Shown: positions 36,433-45,553, numbered from the stretch's first letter. The stretch is DNA of 64,000 bases from JBBPZA01 sp963728925 (GCA_963728925.1 CAVSMB010000015.1:1-64000); one strand, 5' to 3'. The notes: generated by a model not told the origin, from the letters alone. A program made the numbers and translations.

Positions 36433-37875
36433 GTGGCAGCGCGCGCGACACTGAGACTGCTCGACGACTGGCGGCCCAACCTGGCGGTCGGCGTGGTGGC
36501 GGCGGCCGGCCTCGTCGCGCTCACGACGCTGCTCCTCTACCCGCTCCGCAACATCGCGCCGGTCGTCTCGCTCGGCGTCGTCTACCTCGTCGGCGTGCTG
36601 CTCGTCTCCTCGGTATGGGGCGCGTGGCTGGGCATCGTCACCGCGCTGGCAAGCGGTGCGGCCTTCAACTGGTTCCACATCCCGCCCACCGGGCGCTTCT
36701 CGATCCGCGAGGGCGAGAACTGGGTCGCGCTCGTCGTGTTCCTCATCGCCGCGGTCATCGCCAGCACGCTCGCACAGTGGGCCCGCGCGCGGGCCAGCGA
36801 GGCCGAACACCGCCGCCGCGAGGCCGACCTCTCCGCCGAGATGGCGCGCCTGCTCCTTCGCGGTGAGCGGCTCGACGTGGCGCTTCCGACCGTCAGCCGG
36901 CGCCTCGCGCAATCGCTGGACCTGCCCTCGGCGGCGATCGACCTGCGCGCCGTCGACGGGGACGAGCGCCGCGTCGCCTTCCCGCTGCGCGACGGCACCC
37001 ATCAGATCGGCACGCTGCTGCTTCCCGCCGAGCTCTCCGAAGAGGTTCTCGGGCGCGTCCAGCGCCGCGTGGTCCCGTCGCTGGAGGCCCTGCTGGCGGC
37101 GGCGCTGGAGCGCGACGGGCTCGTCGGCGAGTCCGTCGAGACACAGGCGCTGCGACGCTCGGACGTGCTCAAGACGGCGCTGCTGCGCACGGTGTCGCAC
37201 GACCTGCGTTCGCCGCTCACGGCGATCCTGACGGCGGCCGACGCGCTGGCCTCGCCTTCGCTGACCGAGGAGGAGCGCGCCGACATGACGTCCGCCATCC
37301 GCGAGGAGGCGCAGCGGCTGGCGCGGCTGATCGACAACCTGCTCGACCTCTCGCGCCTAGAGGCCCACGCCGCCGAGCCGCACCTCTCGTGGTGCTCGAT
37401 CGAGGAGGTGGTGACGGCGGCCGTCGACGAGCTCGACCTCGCGCCCGGCAGCTTCGAGCTCTCGATCGCCGCCGACCTCCCGCTCGTGCGCGCGGACGCC
37501 GCGCAACTCGAGCGGGCCTTCGTCAACCTGCTGGAGAACTCCCATCGCCACTCGGGCGGGCACCCGGTCTCCGTGCGCGCACGGGTGACCGGCGGCCGCC
37601 TCATGGTGCGGGTCGTCGACCGCGGCCCCGGCATTCCCTCGGCCCAGCGCGAGCGCGTCTTCGAGCCGTTCTACCGCGCGGGCACGGATCTCACCGGCCA
37701 TCGCGGGTCGGGGCTCGGGCTCGCCATCGTGCGCGGCTTCGTCGAGGTGAACGGCGGCCAGGTGTGGGTCGAGTCGCTGCCGGGGCAGGCGACGAGCTTC
37801 GTCGTCGAGTTCCCTCTCACCCGCGCGGAGGCGGCCGACGCGCCGGCGGCCCCGGAGCCGGCGTCGGCACCGTGA
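36433..37875 (+). CDS. KdpD-type sensor histidine kinase lacking the N-terminal sensor module
   Basis: 480 residues. Four transmembrane helices form a DUF4118 domain (residues about 15-110, with GVVYLVGVLLVSSVWG and FNWFHIPPTGRFSI). A GAF-like region follows, then HisKA with RTVSHDLRSPLTAI (phospho-His 256) and a HATPase with NLLENSHRHS, DRGPGIP and GSGLGLAI. In canonical KdpD this is the C-terminal half; the ATP-binding sensor and USP domains are a separate gene two positions downstream. Start GTG 36433 appears leaderless. Its stop overlaps kdpE by GTGA. Confidence 0.9.
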   Translation: MAARATLRLLDDWRPNLAVGVVAAAGLVALTTLLLYPLRNIAPVVSLGVVYLVGVLLVSSVWGAWLGIVTALASGAAFNWFHIPPTGRFSIREGENWVALVVFLIAAVIASTLAQWARARASEAEHRRREADLSAEMARLLLRGERLDVALPTVSRRLAQSLDLPSAAIDLRAVDGDERRVAFPLRDGTHQIGTLLLPAELSEEVLGRVQRRVVPSLEALLAAALERDGLVGESVETQALRRSDVLKTALLRTVSHDLRSPLTAILTAADALASPSLTEEERADMTSAIREEAQRLARLIDNLLDLSRLEAHAAEPHLSWCSIEEVVTAAVDELDLAPGSFELSIAADLPLVRADAAQLERAFVNLLENSHRHSGGHPVSVRARVTGGRLMVRVVDRGPGIPSAQRERVFEPFYRAGTDLTGHRGSGLGLAIVRGFVEVNGGQVWVESLPGQATSFVVEFPLTRAEAADAPAAPEPASAP

Positions 37876-38546
37876 CCCGGCGCATCCTCGTGGTCGACGA
37901 CGAGCCGCAGATCCTGCGCGCCCTGCGCGTCGTGCTGCGCGACGCCGGCTTCCTCGTGGTGCCCGCGGCGACGGCCGAGGAGGCGCTCGACGCGGCCGCC
38001 CTGCAACCGCCCGAAGCCGCGATCGTCGACCTCGTGCTCCCGGACGCCGACGGCGTCGAGGTGACCCGTCGCCTGCGCGAGTGGACGCAGGCGCCGATTC
38101 TCGTCCTCTCGGCGGTCGGCGACGAGGACGCGAAGGTGCGCGCGCTGCAGGCCGGGGCCGACGACTACGTGACCAAGCCCTTCGGGCCGAAGGAGCTCGT
38201 GGCCCGCATCGAGGCCGCGCTGCGACGTGCGGGATCGGGCCCCGACGCGCCCGTGCTGGGCGGCGGCGGCGTCGAGCTCGACCTCGCCGGACATACGGTG
38301 ACCCGCGCGGGCGAGGCCGTCCACCTGACCCCCATCGAGTTCGACCTGCTCGCCGAGCTCATGCGCCACCGCGGCCGGCTGCTGACCCACCGGGCGCTGC
38401 TCACGGAAGTGTGGGGCCCCAACGCTGGGGACGACGTCGCGACGCTGCGCACCCACATCTCGAATCTGCGGCGCAAGATCGAGTCCCCGGGCGGCCCGAC
38501 CCTGGTGCACACCGACCCCGGCATCGGCTACCGCTTCGCCGCCTAG
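37872..38546 (+). CDS. kdpE: KdpE, OmpR-family response regulator
   Basis: 224 residues from GTG 37872. The receiver domain has VVDDEPQILRAL, the phosphoacceptor AIVDLVLPD (Asp53), and the switch Lys in DDYVTKPFGPKELVARI. The winged-helix domain ends LRTHISNLRRKIESPGGPTLVHTDPGIGYRF. Coupling to the sensor kinase and the KdpD module downstream identifies it as KdpE, activator of the potassium transporter genes. Confidence 0.93.
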   Translation: MTRRILVVDDEPQILRALRVVLRDAGFLVVPAATAEEALDAAALQPPEAAIVDLVLPDADGVEVTRRLREWTQAPILVLSAVGDEDAKVRALQAGADDYVTKPFGPKELVARIEAALRRAGSGPDAPVLGGGGVELDLAGHTVTRAGEAVHLTPIEFDLLAELMRHRGRLLTHRALLTEVWGPNAGDDVATLRTHISNLRRKIESPGGPTLVHTDPGIGYRFAA

Positions 38547-38556
38547 GCCGGCGCTC

Positions 38557-39807
38557 GTGGCCGGCCACTACAAGGTCTTCCTCGGGATGGCGCCAGGCGT
38601 CGGCAAGACCTACCGCATGCTCCAGGAGGGTCACGCGGAGCACGAGGCGGGCCGCGACGTCGCGGTCGGCCTGGCCGAGACCCACCGGCGCGAGGCGACG
38701 GCCGCGCTACTCGAGGGCCTCGAGGTGCTGCCGCGGCGGCGCGTCGAGTATCACGGGGTGGTGCTCGAGGAGATGGACCTGCCGGGGATTCTCGAGCGCG
38801 CCCCGGAGCTCTGCCTGATCGACGAGCTCGCCCACACCAACGCGCCGGGCGTCGAGCACCGCAAGCGCTATGAGGACATCGACGACGTGCTCGCGGCGGA
38901 CATCGACGTGCTCTCGACCATGAACGTCCAGCACCTCGAGAGCCTCAACGACCAGGTCGCCGAGCTCACCGGCGTTCGCGTGCGTGAGACCGTGCCCGAC
39001 GAGGTCCTGGGGCGCGCCGACGAGGTCGTCATCGTCGACCTCACCCCCGAGGACCTGCTCGAGCGCCTGCGGGAGGGCAAGGTCTACGACCGCTCCCGCG
39101 TGACGGCCGCGCTCAACGGCTTCTTCCGCATCGAGAACCTCCAGGCTCTGCGTGAGGTCGCGCTGCGCCAGGTCGCCGAGGACGTCGAGGCGCGGCGCCT
39201 TGTCCGCGAGCCGCTCAACGTCCGCGAGGAGCGGCTGTTCGGCGGTCGCGAGCCGCAGGCGATCGGCGAGCACCTGCTCGCGCTCGTCGAACTGGACGCC
39301 CGCGGCGAGCGCGTTGTGCGGCGCGCCTGGCGCTCGTCGCAACGGCTCTCGGCGCCCCTGGACATCCTCGTCGTCCGCGATCCCGGTGCGCCGCCGAGCG
39401 CCGAGGAGCGCGACCGCCTGGAGTCGCTGCGGCGGCTGGCCTCGATGCTCGGGTCGCGGCTCATCGTCGAGGACTCCGACGACGTGGTCGCGACGGCTGT
39501 GCGGGTCGCGCGGGAGCACGGGACGACCTACGTTCTCCTCGCCACGCCGCCGCCCGCGCGCGGCCTCGGGCGCCTCAGCGAGCCGCTGCCCATGCGCCTC
39601 TCGCGCCTGCTTCCCGAGGTCGACGTGCGCCTCGTGGCCGACCGCGAAGGATCACGCGAAAATCAGGACGTCGAGGCTCGCCGCGATCGCGACCCCTGGG
39701 CTCGCCGGGATGACGACTCGCGGAGTAGCCGGGATGACGACTCGCGGAGTCGCCGGTATGACGACTCGCGGAGTCGCCGGGATCGCGACTCCGAAACTCG
39801 GCGTTAA
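38557..39807 (+). CDS. KdpD-type sensor module (N-terminal KdpD plus USP domain), first copy
   Basis: 416 residues from GTG 38557. MAGHYKVFLGMAPGVGKTYRML carries the P-loop-like site, followed by CLIDELAHTNAPGVEHRKRYEDIDDVL, STMNVQHLESLNDQVAELTGVRVRETVP and a USP domain (RSSQRLSAPLDILVVRD ... VRLVADREG). The last 45 residues are a highly charged tail (RRDDDSRS-type) made by a 24-bp DNA repeat. It sits in one operon with the kinase and kdpE. It presumably works in trans with the membrane kinase. Confidence 0.88.
   Translation: MAGHYKVFLGMAPGVGKTYRMLQEGHAEHEAGRDVAVGLAETHRREATAALLEGLEVLPRRRVEYHGVVLEEMDLPGILERAPELCLIDELAHTNAPGVEHRKRYEDIDDVLAADIDVLSTMNVQHLESLNDQVAELTGVRVRETVPDEVLGRADEVVIVDLTPEDLLERLREGKVYDRSRVTAALNGFFRIENLQALREVALRQVAEDVEARRLVREPLNVREERLFGGREPQAIGEHLLALVELDARGERVVRRAWRSSQRLSAPLDILVVRDPGAPPSAEERDRLESLRRLASMLGSRLIVEDSDDVVATAVRVAREHGTTYVLLATPPPARGLGRLSEPLPMRLSRLLPEVDVRLVADREGSRENQDVEARRDRDPWARRDDDSRSSRDDDSRSRRYDDSRSRRDRDSETRR
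39703..39798 (+). repeat. 24-bp tandem repeat x4 encoding the KdpD-module tail
   Basis: Four units of the type CGCCGGGATGACGACTCGCGGAGT split as 39703, 39727, 39751 and 39775; the first three differ by one or two bases and the fourth is diverged. The unit is a multiple of three and encodes (R/S)RDDDSRS. Each unit contains the inverted GACTCGCGGAGTC core. Confidence 0.88.
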
Positions 39808-39856
39808 GGTGAGGGTTGCAAACTTGCGCGGGGCCACCGACCCCGTTCTTCGCGTG

Positions 39857-41194
39857 ATGCCCGCTTTCCGTCCCCTCATTCTGCTCGCCTGCCTGGCCGC
39901 CCTGCTGGGCGGAGCCGCGAGCGCACAGGCCGCGACCGTCAAGGCGCCCAAGCTCAAGTGGGCGCGCTGCTTCGCGACCGAGAAGGCCGCGTGCACGCAG
40001 CCCGGGACGGTCGCGACCGGCGGGGCCCTCAAGCTCGCGGTGCGGGCCGGGCCCACTGCGAAGGTCCTCTTCACCGACGCCTCCGGCCGGCTGCGGGCCA
40101 AGCGCGCGTGGTGGCGCACCGCCAGCCGCATGTGGATCCGCGTGCCCGGATGGGCGGTGACGGGACGCGTGCTGCTCAGCGAGCGCGGGCGGCGCTCGGT
40201 GGGACGACGGGTGACGGTCGAGCGCGGGGTCGGCGCGGCCGCCGCCTTTGCGGGCGACGGCATGTGGATCTGGCAGCTCGGCAAGGCCGAGGGCGGCAAC
40301 CTTGCTGCGATCGCCGCACGCGCCAAGGCGTCGGGCGTCGAGACGGTCCACGTCAAGGCGGGCGACGGCGGCAACCTCTGGAGCGCCTTCAGCCCCTCGC
40401 TCGTCGCGACGCTGAAGGCGGCCGGGGTGCGCGTCTGCGCATGGCAGTACGTCTACGGCTCGAACCCCGAGGGCGAGGCCGCCGTCGCCGCCGCCGCCAT
40501 CAAGCGCGGCGCGGACTGCTTCGTCATCGACGCCGAGGCCGAGTACGAGGGGCGCTACGCGGCGGCTCGGAGCTACATGACCGCGCTGCGCGCGGCGGTC
40601 GGCAAGGACTTCCCGATCGCGCTGAGCAGCTTCCCCTACGTCGATTACCACCCGAGCTTCCCCTACTCGGTGTTCCTCGGCCCGGGCGGCGCCCAGGCCA
40701 ACCTGCCCCAGATGTACTGGAAGGCGATCGGGACGACGCCCGACCGCATCTTCGCCCGGACCTACGAGATGAACCTCCCCTACGGCCGCCCCGTCTTTCC
40801 CCTCGGTCAGCTCTACGATGGGCCGGCGAGCGCCGACGTGCAGCGCTTCCGGGCGCTCGCCCAGTCCTACGGTGCTCGCGGGGTGAGCTGGTGGTCCTGG
40901 CAGCACGCGACCGCCTCCGACTGGCAGGCCGCGACGGGACCGGCGCCGAGCCCGGCGGCCGCGGTGGCGCCGGCGTGGACGGTGCTCGGCCGGGGCAGCA
41001 GTGGGGACCTCGTCGTCCGGGCGCAGCAGCTGCTCAACGCCGCCGGGGCGTCGCTCGACGGCAGCGGCAACTTCGGGCCGGCGACCGAGACGGCCGTGAA
41101 GTCCGCCCAGGGCAAGGCCGGCCTTCCCGCCACGGGGCGGGTCGACGAGGCCACCTGGCGTGCGCTGATCGCCGCGGCGCCGGTCAGCGGCTGA
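39857..41194 (+). CDS. Secreted protein with glycoside-hydrolase-like and peptidoglycan-binding domains
   Basis: 445 residues from ATG 39857 (GTG 39854 also possible). The signal peptide is PLILLACLAALLGGAASAQA. After a beta-rich region (about 30-130) comes a TIM-barrel-like domain: GMWIWQLGKAEGGN, VHVKAGDGGN, VCAWQYVYGSNPEGEA, CFVIDAEAEYEG, NLPQMYWKAIG and GVSWWSWQHATASDW. The D-A-E acidic run suggests a glycosidase site. The C-terminus is a PG_binding_1 domain (SSGDLVVRAQQLLNAAGASLDGSG...DEATWRAL). It probably acts on or anchors to the cell wall. Confidence 0.75.
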   Translation: MPAFRPLILLACLAALLGGAASAQAATVKAPKLKWARCFATEKAACTQPGTVATGGALKLAVRAGPTAKVLFTDASGRLRAKRAWWRTASRMWIRVPGWAVTGRVLLSERGRRSVGRRVTVERGVGAAAAFAGDGMWIWQLGKAEGGNLAAIAARAKASGVETVHVKAGDGGNLWSAFSPSLVATLKAAGVRVCAWQYVYGSNPEGEAAVAAAAIKRGADCFVIDAEAEYEGRYAAARSYMTALRAAVGKDFPIALSSFPYVDYHPSFPYSVFLGPGGAQANLPQMYWKAIGTTPDRIFARTYEMNLPYGRPVFPLGQLYDGPASADVQRFRALAQSYGARGVSWWSWQHATASDWQAATGPAPSPAAAVAPAWTVLGRGSSGDLVVRAQQLLNAAGASLDGSGNFGPATETAVKSAQGKAGLPATGRVDEATWRALIAAAPVSG

Positions 41195-42149
41195 GCCAGG
41201 CCTCGATCAGCCGCCGCGCGATCGCCAGGCGCGGCGGCAGCCTCAGGCCGTCGCCCGGATCGCTCGGGGTGTCCCAGTCGTCGTCCGCTTCGTCTCGCGC
41301 GGCGGCCTCGATCTCCGCTCGCGAGAACCAGCGGGCGTCCTGCAGCTCGTCGTCGCTCGCATCCGGCTCGCCGCTCGCCCACGGGACGTGGAAGCCGAGC
41401 ATCAGCGAGCTCGGGAAGGGCCAGGGCTGCGAGGCCTCATAGACCGGCGCGCCGACCCGCAGGCGCGCTTCCTCCAAAACCTCCCGCTCGACCGCCTCCT
41501 CGAGGCTCTCACCCGGCGCCACGAACCCGGCGAGCGCCGAGTAGCGCCCATGCGGCCAGCTCGGCTGGCGGCCGAGCAGCACGCGGTCCCCGTCGATGAC
41601 GAGCATGATCACCACCGGGTCGGTGCGCGGATGATGGCTGGCGCCGCACCGCGGGCACACCCGCACGAGCCCTCCCCACGCGACGTCCGTCACGCGGCCG
41701 CAGACCGCGCAGAAGCGATGGCGGCGATGCCAGTTCAGCAACGCGACGGCGTAGGCGGCCAACCCACCGTCCGCCTGGGGCAGCAGCGCGGCCGCCTCGC
41801 GCAGCGCGACGCGCCCGTCGGCGCTCCCGGCGGGAGGCTCGCCGCGGCGCCCGCCCGCTGCGACGAACGGCGGCAGGACGCCATCGGCGGGCGGCGAGTC
41901 CTCGTCGTAGGCGAACACCGGGCCGAGCGCGTCGCGACCCAGCACCAGCGCCCGGGCGCCGCGGGCGAGCTCCGCGAGCGGCACGAGCGCCAGCCGGCCG
42001 TCCGCCACGTGAAGCCCCGCGCTGCCGGCGACGACCGCGCGGGCGTGCGGGTCGCGATGCTGCGCCGCGACCCACCGGGGATCCTGGCGCCGGCTGTCGC
42101 TGCCGCGGTCCTCGAGCGCCGCCCCCGTAAACGCGTTCGGCTCGGTCAC
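41184..42149 (-). CDS. nudC: NADH pyrophosphatase NudC (Nudix)
   Basis: 321 residues. An N-terminal variable domain is followed by a zinc ribbon (RFCAVCGRVT...VCPRCGASHHPR, residues about 150-180) and the Nudix box GFVAPGESLEEAVEREVLEEARLRVG with its EExxEE-type metal ligands. The downstream QPWPFPSSLMLGF is the SQPWPFPxS motif that marks NudC among Nudix enzymes. It hydrolyses NAD(H), and NAD caps on RNA, to NMN(H) and AMP. Convergent with the secreted protein gene; the 3' ends overlap by 11 bases. Confidence 0.93.
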   Translation of the reverse strand: MTEPNAFTGAALEDRGSDSRRQDPRWVAAQHRDPHARAVVAGSAGLHVADGRLALVPLAELARGARALVLGRDALGPVFAYDEDSPPADGVLPPFVAAGGRRGEPPAGSADGRVALREAAALLPQADGGLAAYAVALLNWHRRHRFCAVCGRVTDVAWGGLVRVCPRCGASHHPRTDPVVIMLVIDGDRVLLGRQPSWPHGRYSALAGFVAPGESLEEAVEREVLEEARLRVGAPVYEASQPWPFPSSLMLGFHVPWASGEPDASDDELQDARWFSRAEIEAAARDEADDDWDTPSDPGDGLRLPPRLAIARRLIEAWLSR

Positions 42150-42187
42150 GCTGCCAGCCTATGAGGGTCGAGGCGCGTGCCCCGGGG

Positions 42188-43171
42188 CTAGGAGTCGGCG
42201 TTCTCCATCTTGCGGGTGTCGCGAGGCTCGACGAAGGGCTCCTTGTCGGCCGGGTGGCCCGCCGCTATCTGTCGCCCGCGCTCGAGCTCGGCGTTGAACT
42301 CGGCGCCGAGGAGCACCGCGATGTTCGAGATCCAGAGCCAGACCAGGAAGATGATCACGCCGCCGAGCGTCCCGTAGGTCTTGTTGTAGGACGCGAAGTT
42401 GGCGACGTAGAAGGCGAAAAGCGCCGACGCGACGATCCACACCACGACGGCGAGGAGCCCACCCGGGGTTATCCAGCGGAACCCGGGCTGCTTGACGTTC
42501 GGCGCCGCCCAGTAGAGCAGCGCGAACATCAGGCTCACGAGGATCAGCATCACCGGCCACTTGGCGATGTTCCAGACCGAGACGGCGCTGTCGCCGGCGC
42601 CGACGACCGTGCCGATCTGCTTCGCCAGCCCGCCGGTGACCACGACGCCGATGGCGACCGCGGCGAGCGCCACGAGGAGCACGAGCGTCACCGCGACCCG
42701 GGTGGGCAGCGTCTTCCAGATCGGCCTGCCCTCCTCGATGTCGTAGATCGCGTTGGAGGCGCGCATGAAGGCGGCCACGTACCCGGACGCCGACCACACT
42801 GCGGCCGCGATCCCGACGATGAAGAGCACGCCGGCCGCACCGCGATTGCTCTGCAGGTTGGTGATCGCGCTCGTGACGATGTCCTTGGCCGGCCCGGGCG
42901 CGACGCTGGTGAGGTTGTCGATCAGCGTCTGCGTCGTCGACTCGCCCAGCAGCCCGACGATGGACACGAGGGCCAGGAGCGCCGGGAAGATCGAAAGGAT
43001 GCCGTAGTAGGTGAGGGCGGCCGCCCAGTCGGTGAGGTTGTCCTCCCTGAACTCGCGTACGGTGCGCTTGAGAACGCCGACCCACGAGGGCTTGCCCAGG
43101 TCGGTCGGTGAGTCGGGCGCCGCGGCGTCGGAGCTGTTGGCTGAGGTCGAGCGAGCCATTGCGATGCCCAC
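42188..43171 (-). CDS. YihY/BrkB-family inner membrane protein
   Basis: 327 residues with about six transmembrane helices. Family markers are DNLTDWAAALTYYGILSIFPALLALVSIVG, SASGYVAAFMRASNAIYDIEEGRPIWKTLPTRVAVTL, and the C-terminal GGVIIFLVWLWISNIAVLLGAEFNAELERGR. Start could be ATG 43171 or ATG 43159. The family's role (once annotated as RNase BN) is unsettled; it is an integral membrane protein. Confidence 0.88.
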   Translation of the reverse strand: MGIAMARSTSANSSDAAAPDSPTDLGKPSWVGVLKRTVREFREDNLTDWAAALTYYGILSIFPALLALVSIVGLLGESTTQTLIDNLTSVAPGPAKDIVTSAITNLQSNRGAAGVLFIVGIAAAVWSASGYVAAFMRASNAIYDIEEGRPIWKTLPTRVAVTLVLLVALAAVAIGVVVTGGLAKQIGTVVGAGDSAVSVWNIAKWPVMLILVSLMFALLYWAAPNVKQPGFRWITPGGLLAVVVWIVASALFAFYVANFASYNKTYGTLGGVIIFLVWLWISNIAVLLGAEFNAELERGRQIAAGHPADKEPFVEPRDTRKMENADS

Positions 43172-43198
43172 TCCCCCAACCGCGCTTGCCCCAAACGT

Positions 43199-43396
43199 TC
43201 ACTCGCGGGCCGCTCGCAGCAGGGAGAGCCCGAGCACGCCGGCGACGGCCGCGGGAAGCAGCCACCAGGCGGCGACGCCGGCGTCGCCGAGCAGCGCGGT
43301 CGCGCCGAGCGCGATCACGACCACGACGGCGATCAGCGGGTCGTCGCCGACGACGAAGTCGGAGAGGAAGGCGCCGAGGGCGCGGAGCCGCCTCAT
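43199..43396 (-). CDS. Small membrane protein
   Basis: 65 residues with two hydrophobic helices (LIAVVVVIALGATALLG and WWLLPAAVAGVLGLSLL). Its ATG overlaps the stop of the next gene upstream (43393-44157), so the two are co-translated. No family recognised. Confidence 0.6.
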   Translation of the reverse strand: MRRLRALGAFLSDFVVGDDPLIAVVVVIALGATALLGDAGVAAWWLLPAAVAGVLGLSLLRAARE

Positions 43397-44157
43397 GCGT
43401 GCCCGGCCGCGGTCGACTCGGCGGCGGCGGGCCGGCCGTGACGGCGGCGCAGGACGGCGACGAAGGCGCTCGACAGCGCCAGAGTGAAGGCGAGCAACGC
43501 GAGCAGGGCGACGTCGCCTCCCGGCCAGTGGACGCCCGCGCCCTCAGCGCCCCAGAACATCCCGAACGAGGCGAGCATCACGCCGACGCCGTACTTCAGC
43601 GCGTTCTCGGGGACGCGGCTGAGCGGGGCCCGCGCGACGACCCCGGCGACGACGACCACGAGCACCGCGGCGACTGCCGCGACCGCCGCGAGGGCGACGT
43701 TGTGCTGATTGGACCCGAAGGTCACCGCGATGAACGCGACCTCCAGCCCCTCGAGGAGCACGCCCTTGAAGCTGAGGACGAAGCCGTAGGGATCGATGGC
43801 GGCGGGCTCGCGGCCGGCGGCGCGCGCCGCGGCGAGCTCGCGGGCGAAGATCTCCTCCTCGTCGTGCAGGGCCTTGAAGCCGCCGGCGCGCAGGATCGCC
43901 TTGCGCAGCCACTGCAGGCCGAAGACCAGCAGCAGCCCGCCGACGACGAGCCGCAGGACGTCGATCGGCAGCGCGCTCAGCGCCGGGCCGAGCGCGGCGA
44001 CGACGACCGCCAGGACGACGAGCGCGGCGCCGACCCCGGCCAGCGCCGCGCGCCAGCCCCGCGCCAGGCCGGCGGCGAGGACGATCGTGACCGCCTCGAC
44101 GCCCTCCACCGCGCACGCGGCGAAGACGGCGAGGAAGAGCAGGACGTCGCGCGTCAC
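43393..44157 (-). CDS. COG4280-like polytopic membrane protein
   Basis: 254 residues, about seven helices. Two similar intramembrane motifs occur, ACAVEGVEAVTIVLAAG near residue 15 and VLLEGLEVAFIAVTFG near 130, each with an EGxE core that recalls the REGLE motif of FTR1 iron permeases, though the rest does not match FTR1. A transport role is possible but unproven. It forms an operon with the small membrane protein. Confidence 0.65.
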   Translation of the reverse strand: MTRDVLLFLAVFAACAVEGVEAVTIVLAAGLARGWRAALAGVGAALVVLAVVVAALGPALSALPIDVLRLVVGGLLLVFGLQWLRKAILRAGGFKALHDEEEIFARELAAARAAGREPAAIDPYGFVLSFKGVLLEGLEVAFIAVTFGSNQHNVALAAVAAVAAVLVVVVAGVVARAPLSRVPENALKYGVGVMLASFGMFWGAEGAGVHWPGGDVALLALLAFTLALSSAFVAVLRRRHGRPAAAESTAAGHA

Positions 44158-44195
44158 GGCTGGAATTGTCGCGGACGGAGCCGCGGCGCACCGCG

Positions 44196-44765
44196 TCAGC
44201 GCTCGGCGTCGCCGCGGCGTGCGAGCGTGGAGGCCCGCTCGAGCGCCGTGCGCAGGATGCGCGAGATCTGCATCTGGGAGAGGCCGAGCTCGCGCCCGAT
44301 CTCCGACTGGGTCATGTCGCGGCCGAAGCGCAGGGCGAGGACGCGGCGCTCACGCGGGGAGAGGGCTCCGATCGCCCGGCCGGCCACGATCCGGTCAGTG
44401 ACCCGGGCGATCCGCGGGTCATCCCCGCCCAGCAGCTCGCCCATCGCGACGGACTCGCCGTCGGGGCCGTCCACCGGCCGGTCGAGCGACGCGGTCATCA
44501 GCGCGTCGCGGGTCTGGTAGGCATCGACGACCTCCTCGCGGGTCGATCTGGAGCTCGGCGGCGAGCTCGTCGACGGTCGGGGCTCGCCGGAGCCCCGCTG
44601 CGAGCTCGTCGACAGCGCGACGCAGCGCCATGAAACGCTCCTGGTCGCCGCGCGGCACATGGAGGTCCCAGCCCGATCCGCGCAGCCACCGGCGCAGCTC
44701 GCCGAGGATCGTCGGGACCGCGTACGCACGGAACGGGATCCCGCGCGCGGTGAAGCTCGAGGAAT
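44196..44765 (-). pseudogene. SigB/SigF-type sigma factor, N-terminally truncated and frameshifted
   Basis: One frame reads ARGIPFRAYAVPTILGELRRWLRGSGWDLHVPRGDQE (end of region 2 into region 3) and APTVDELAAELQID. After an extra C near 44545 the product continues in another frame as REEVVDAYQTRDALMTASLDRPV, then region 4 (LSPRERRVLALRFGRDMTQSEIGRELGLSQMQISRILRTAL). The first 60 or so residues with most of region 2 are gone, replaced by phosphotransferase sequence. It is nonfunctional unless the sequence is misassembled. Confidence 0.75.
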
Positions 44766-45553
44766 CGATCGGCGGCGCCCAGGCCGAGCGTCCCGGCGAG
44801 GTTCAAGCGACAGTGGCCGACCTCCGCGTCGGGCGAGCCGACGCTGGTGTTGGCCCAGTCGACGACGCCGCTGACCGCGCCGCGCTGCCACAGCACGTTG
44901 CCGGGGTGGTGGTCGCGGTGGATGAAGCGCCGTTCGTGCGCGGGCACCGGGCCCCGAAAGACTGCTATCGCCCGGCGCCAGACCTCCGGGCGCTGCGTCC
45001 AGGACGGCGGGCCCGCCAGCTCGAGTGCGTAGGGCTCGTAGTCCGGGATGCCCGCGCCCGCGCCGACCGGCGTCGCGTGGATCTCCCGCAGGACGCGCGC
45101 AAGGCCGGAGAGGAAGGCGTCGCGGTCGGCCGGGCGCCACACGATCGCGCCGGGCAGCAGCGTCATCAGCACGGCGGGCGCTCCAGCGGAGCCTCCTCGG
45201 TCGTCGACGCCGACGAGCCGCGGCGTCGGAACCGGGCAGGCGCCGACGACGTCCAGAGCGGCCGCCTCCCGGCGCGGCACGTCGGGCTCCTCCTCGAGCC
45301 AGTCGGCGCGCACGTAGCGCCGCAGGACGAGGTCCCGGACGTGGCCGTCGCCATCGCGGACCGCGACGGCGTGCACCGCCGAGGCCGTGCCTCCCTCGAG
45401 CTGGGCGACCCGTACGACTCGCGAGCGCGGCCCGACGGCCTCCTCGCACCAGCGCAGCGCCTCGGGCGGCGGTGGGCCGCGCAGCAAGCGCTCGTCCTCG
45501 GGCGTCAGCCCGAAGCCGTGGGGCGTCCATCGCGTCATGAGGGCCGTAGCCAT
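44766..45553 (-). pseudogene. Aminoglycoside-phosphotransferase-family protein, C-terminally truncated
   Basis: From ATG 45553 (or 45538) an APH-type kinase: LVLRRYVRADWLEEEPDVPRREAAAL (Lys/Glu-bearing N-lobe), PAVLMTLLPG, the Brenner motif FIHRDHHPGNVLWQRGAVSGVVDWANTSVGSPDAEVGHCRLN. Similarity stops at about LGAADRFLEL, where sigma-factor sequence begins in a different frame. The last 40-60 residues of a normal family member are missing. The frame itself continues to 44498 as nonsense. A deletion joined the two genes. Confidence 0.75.
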
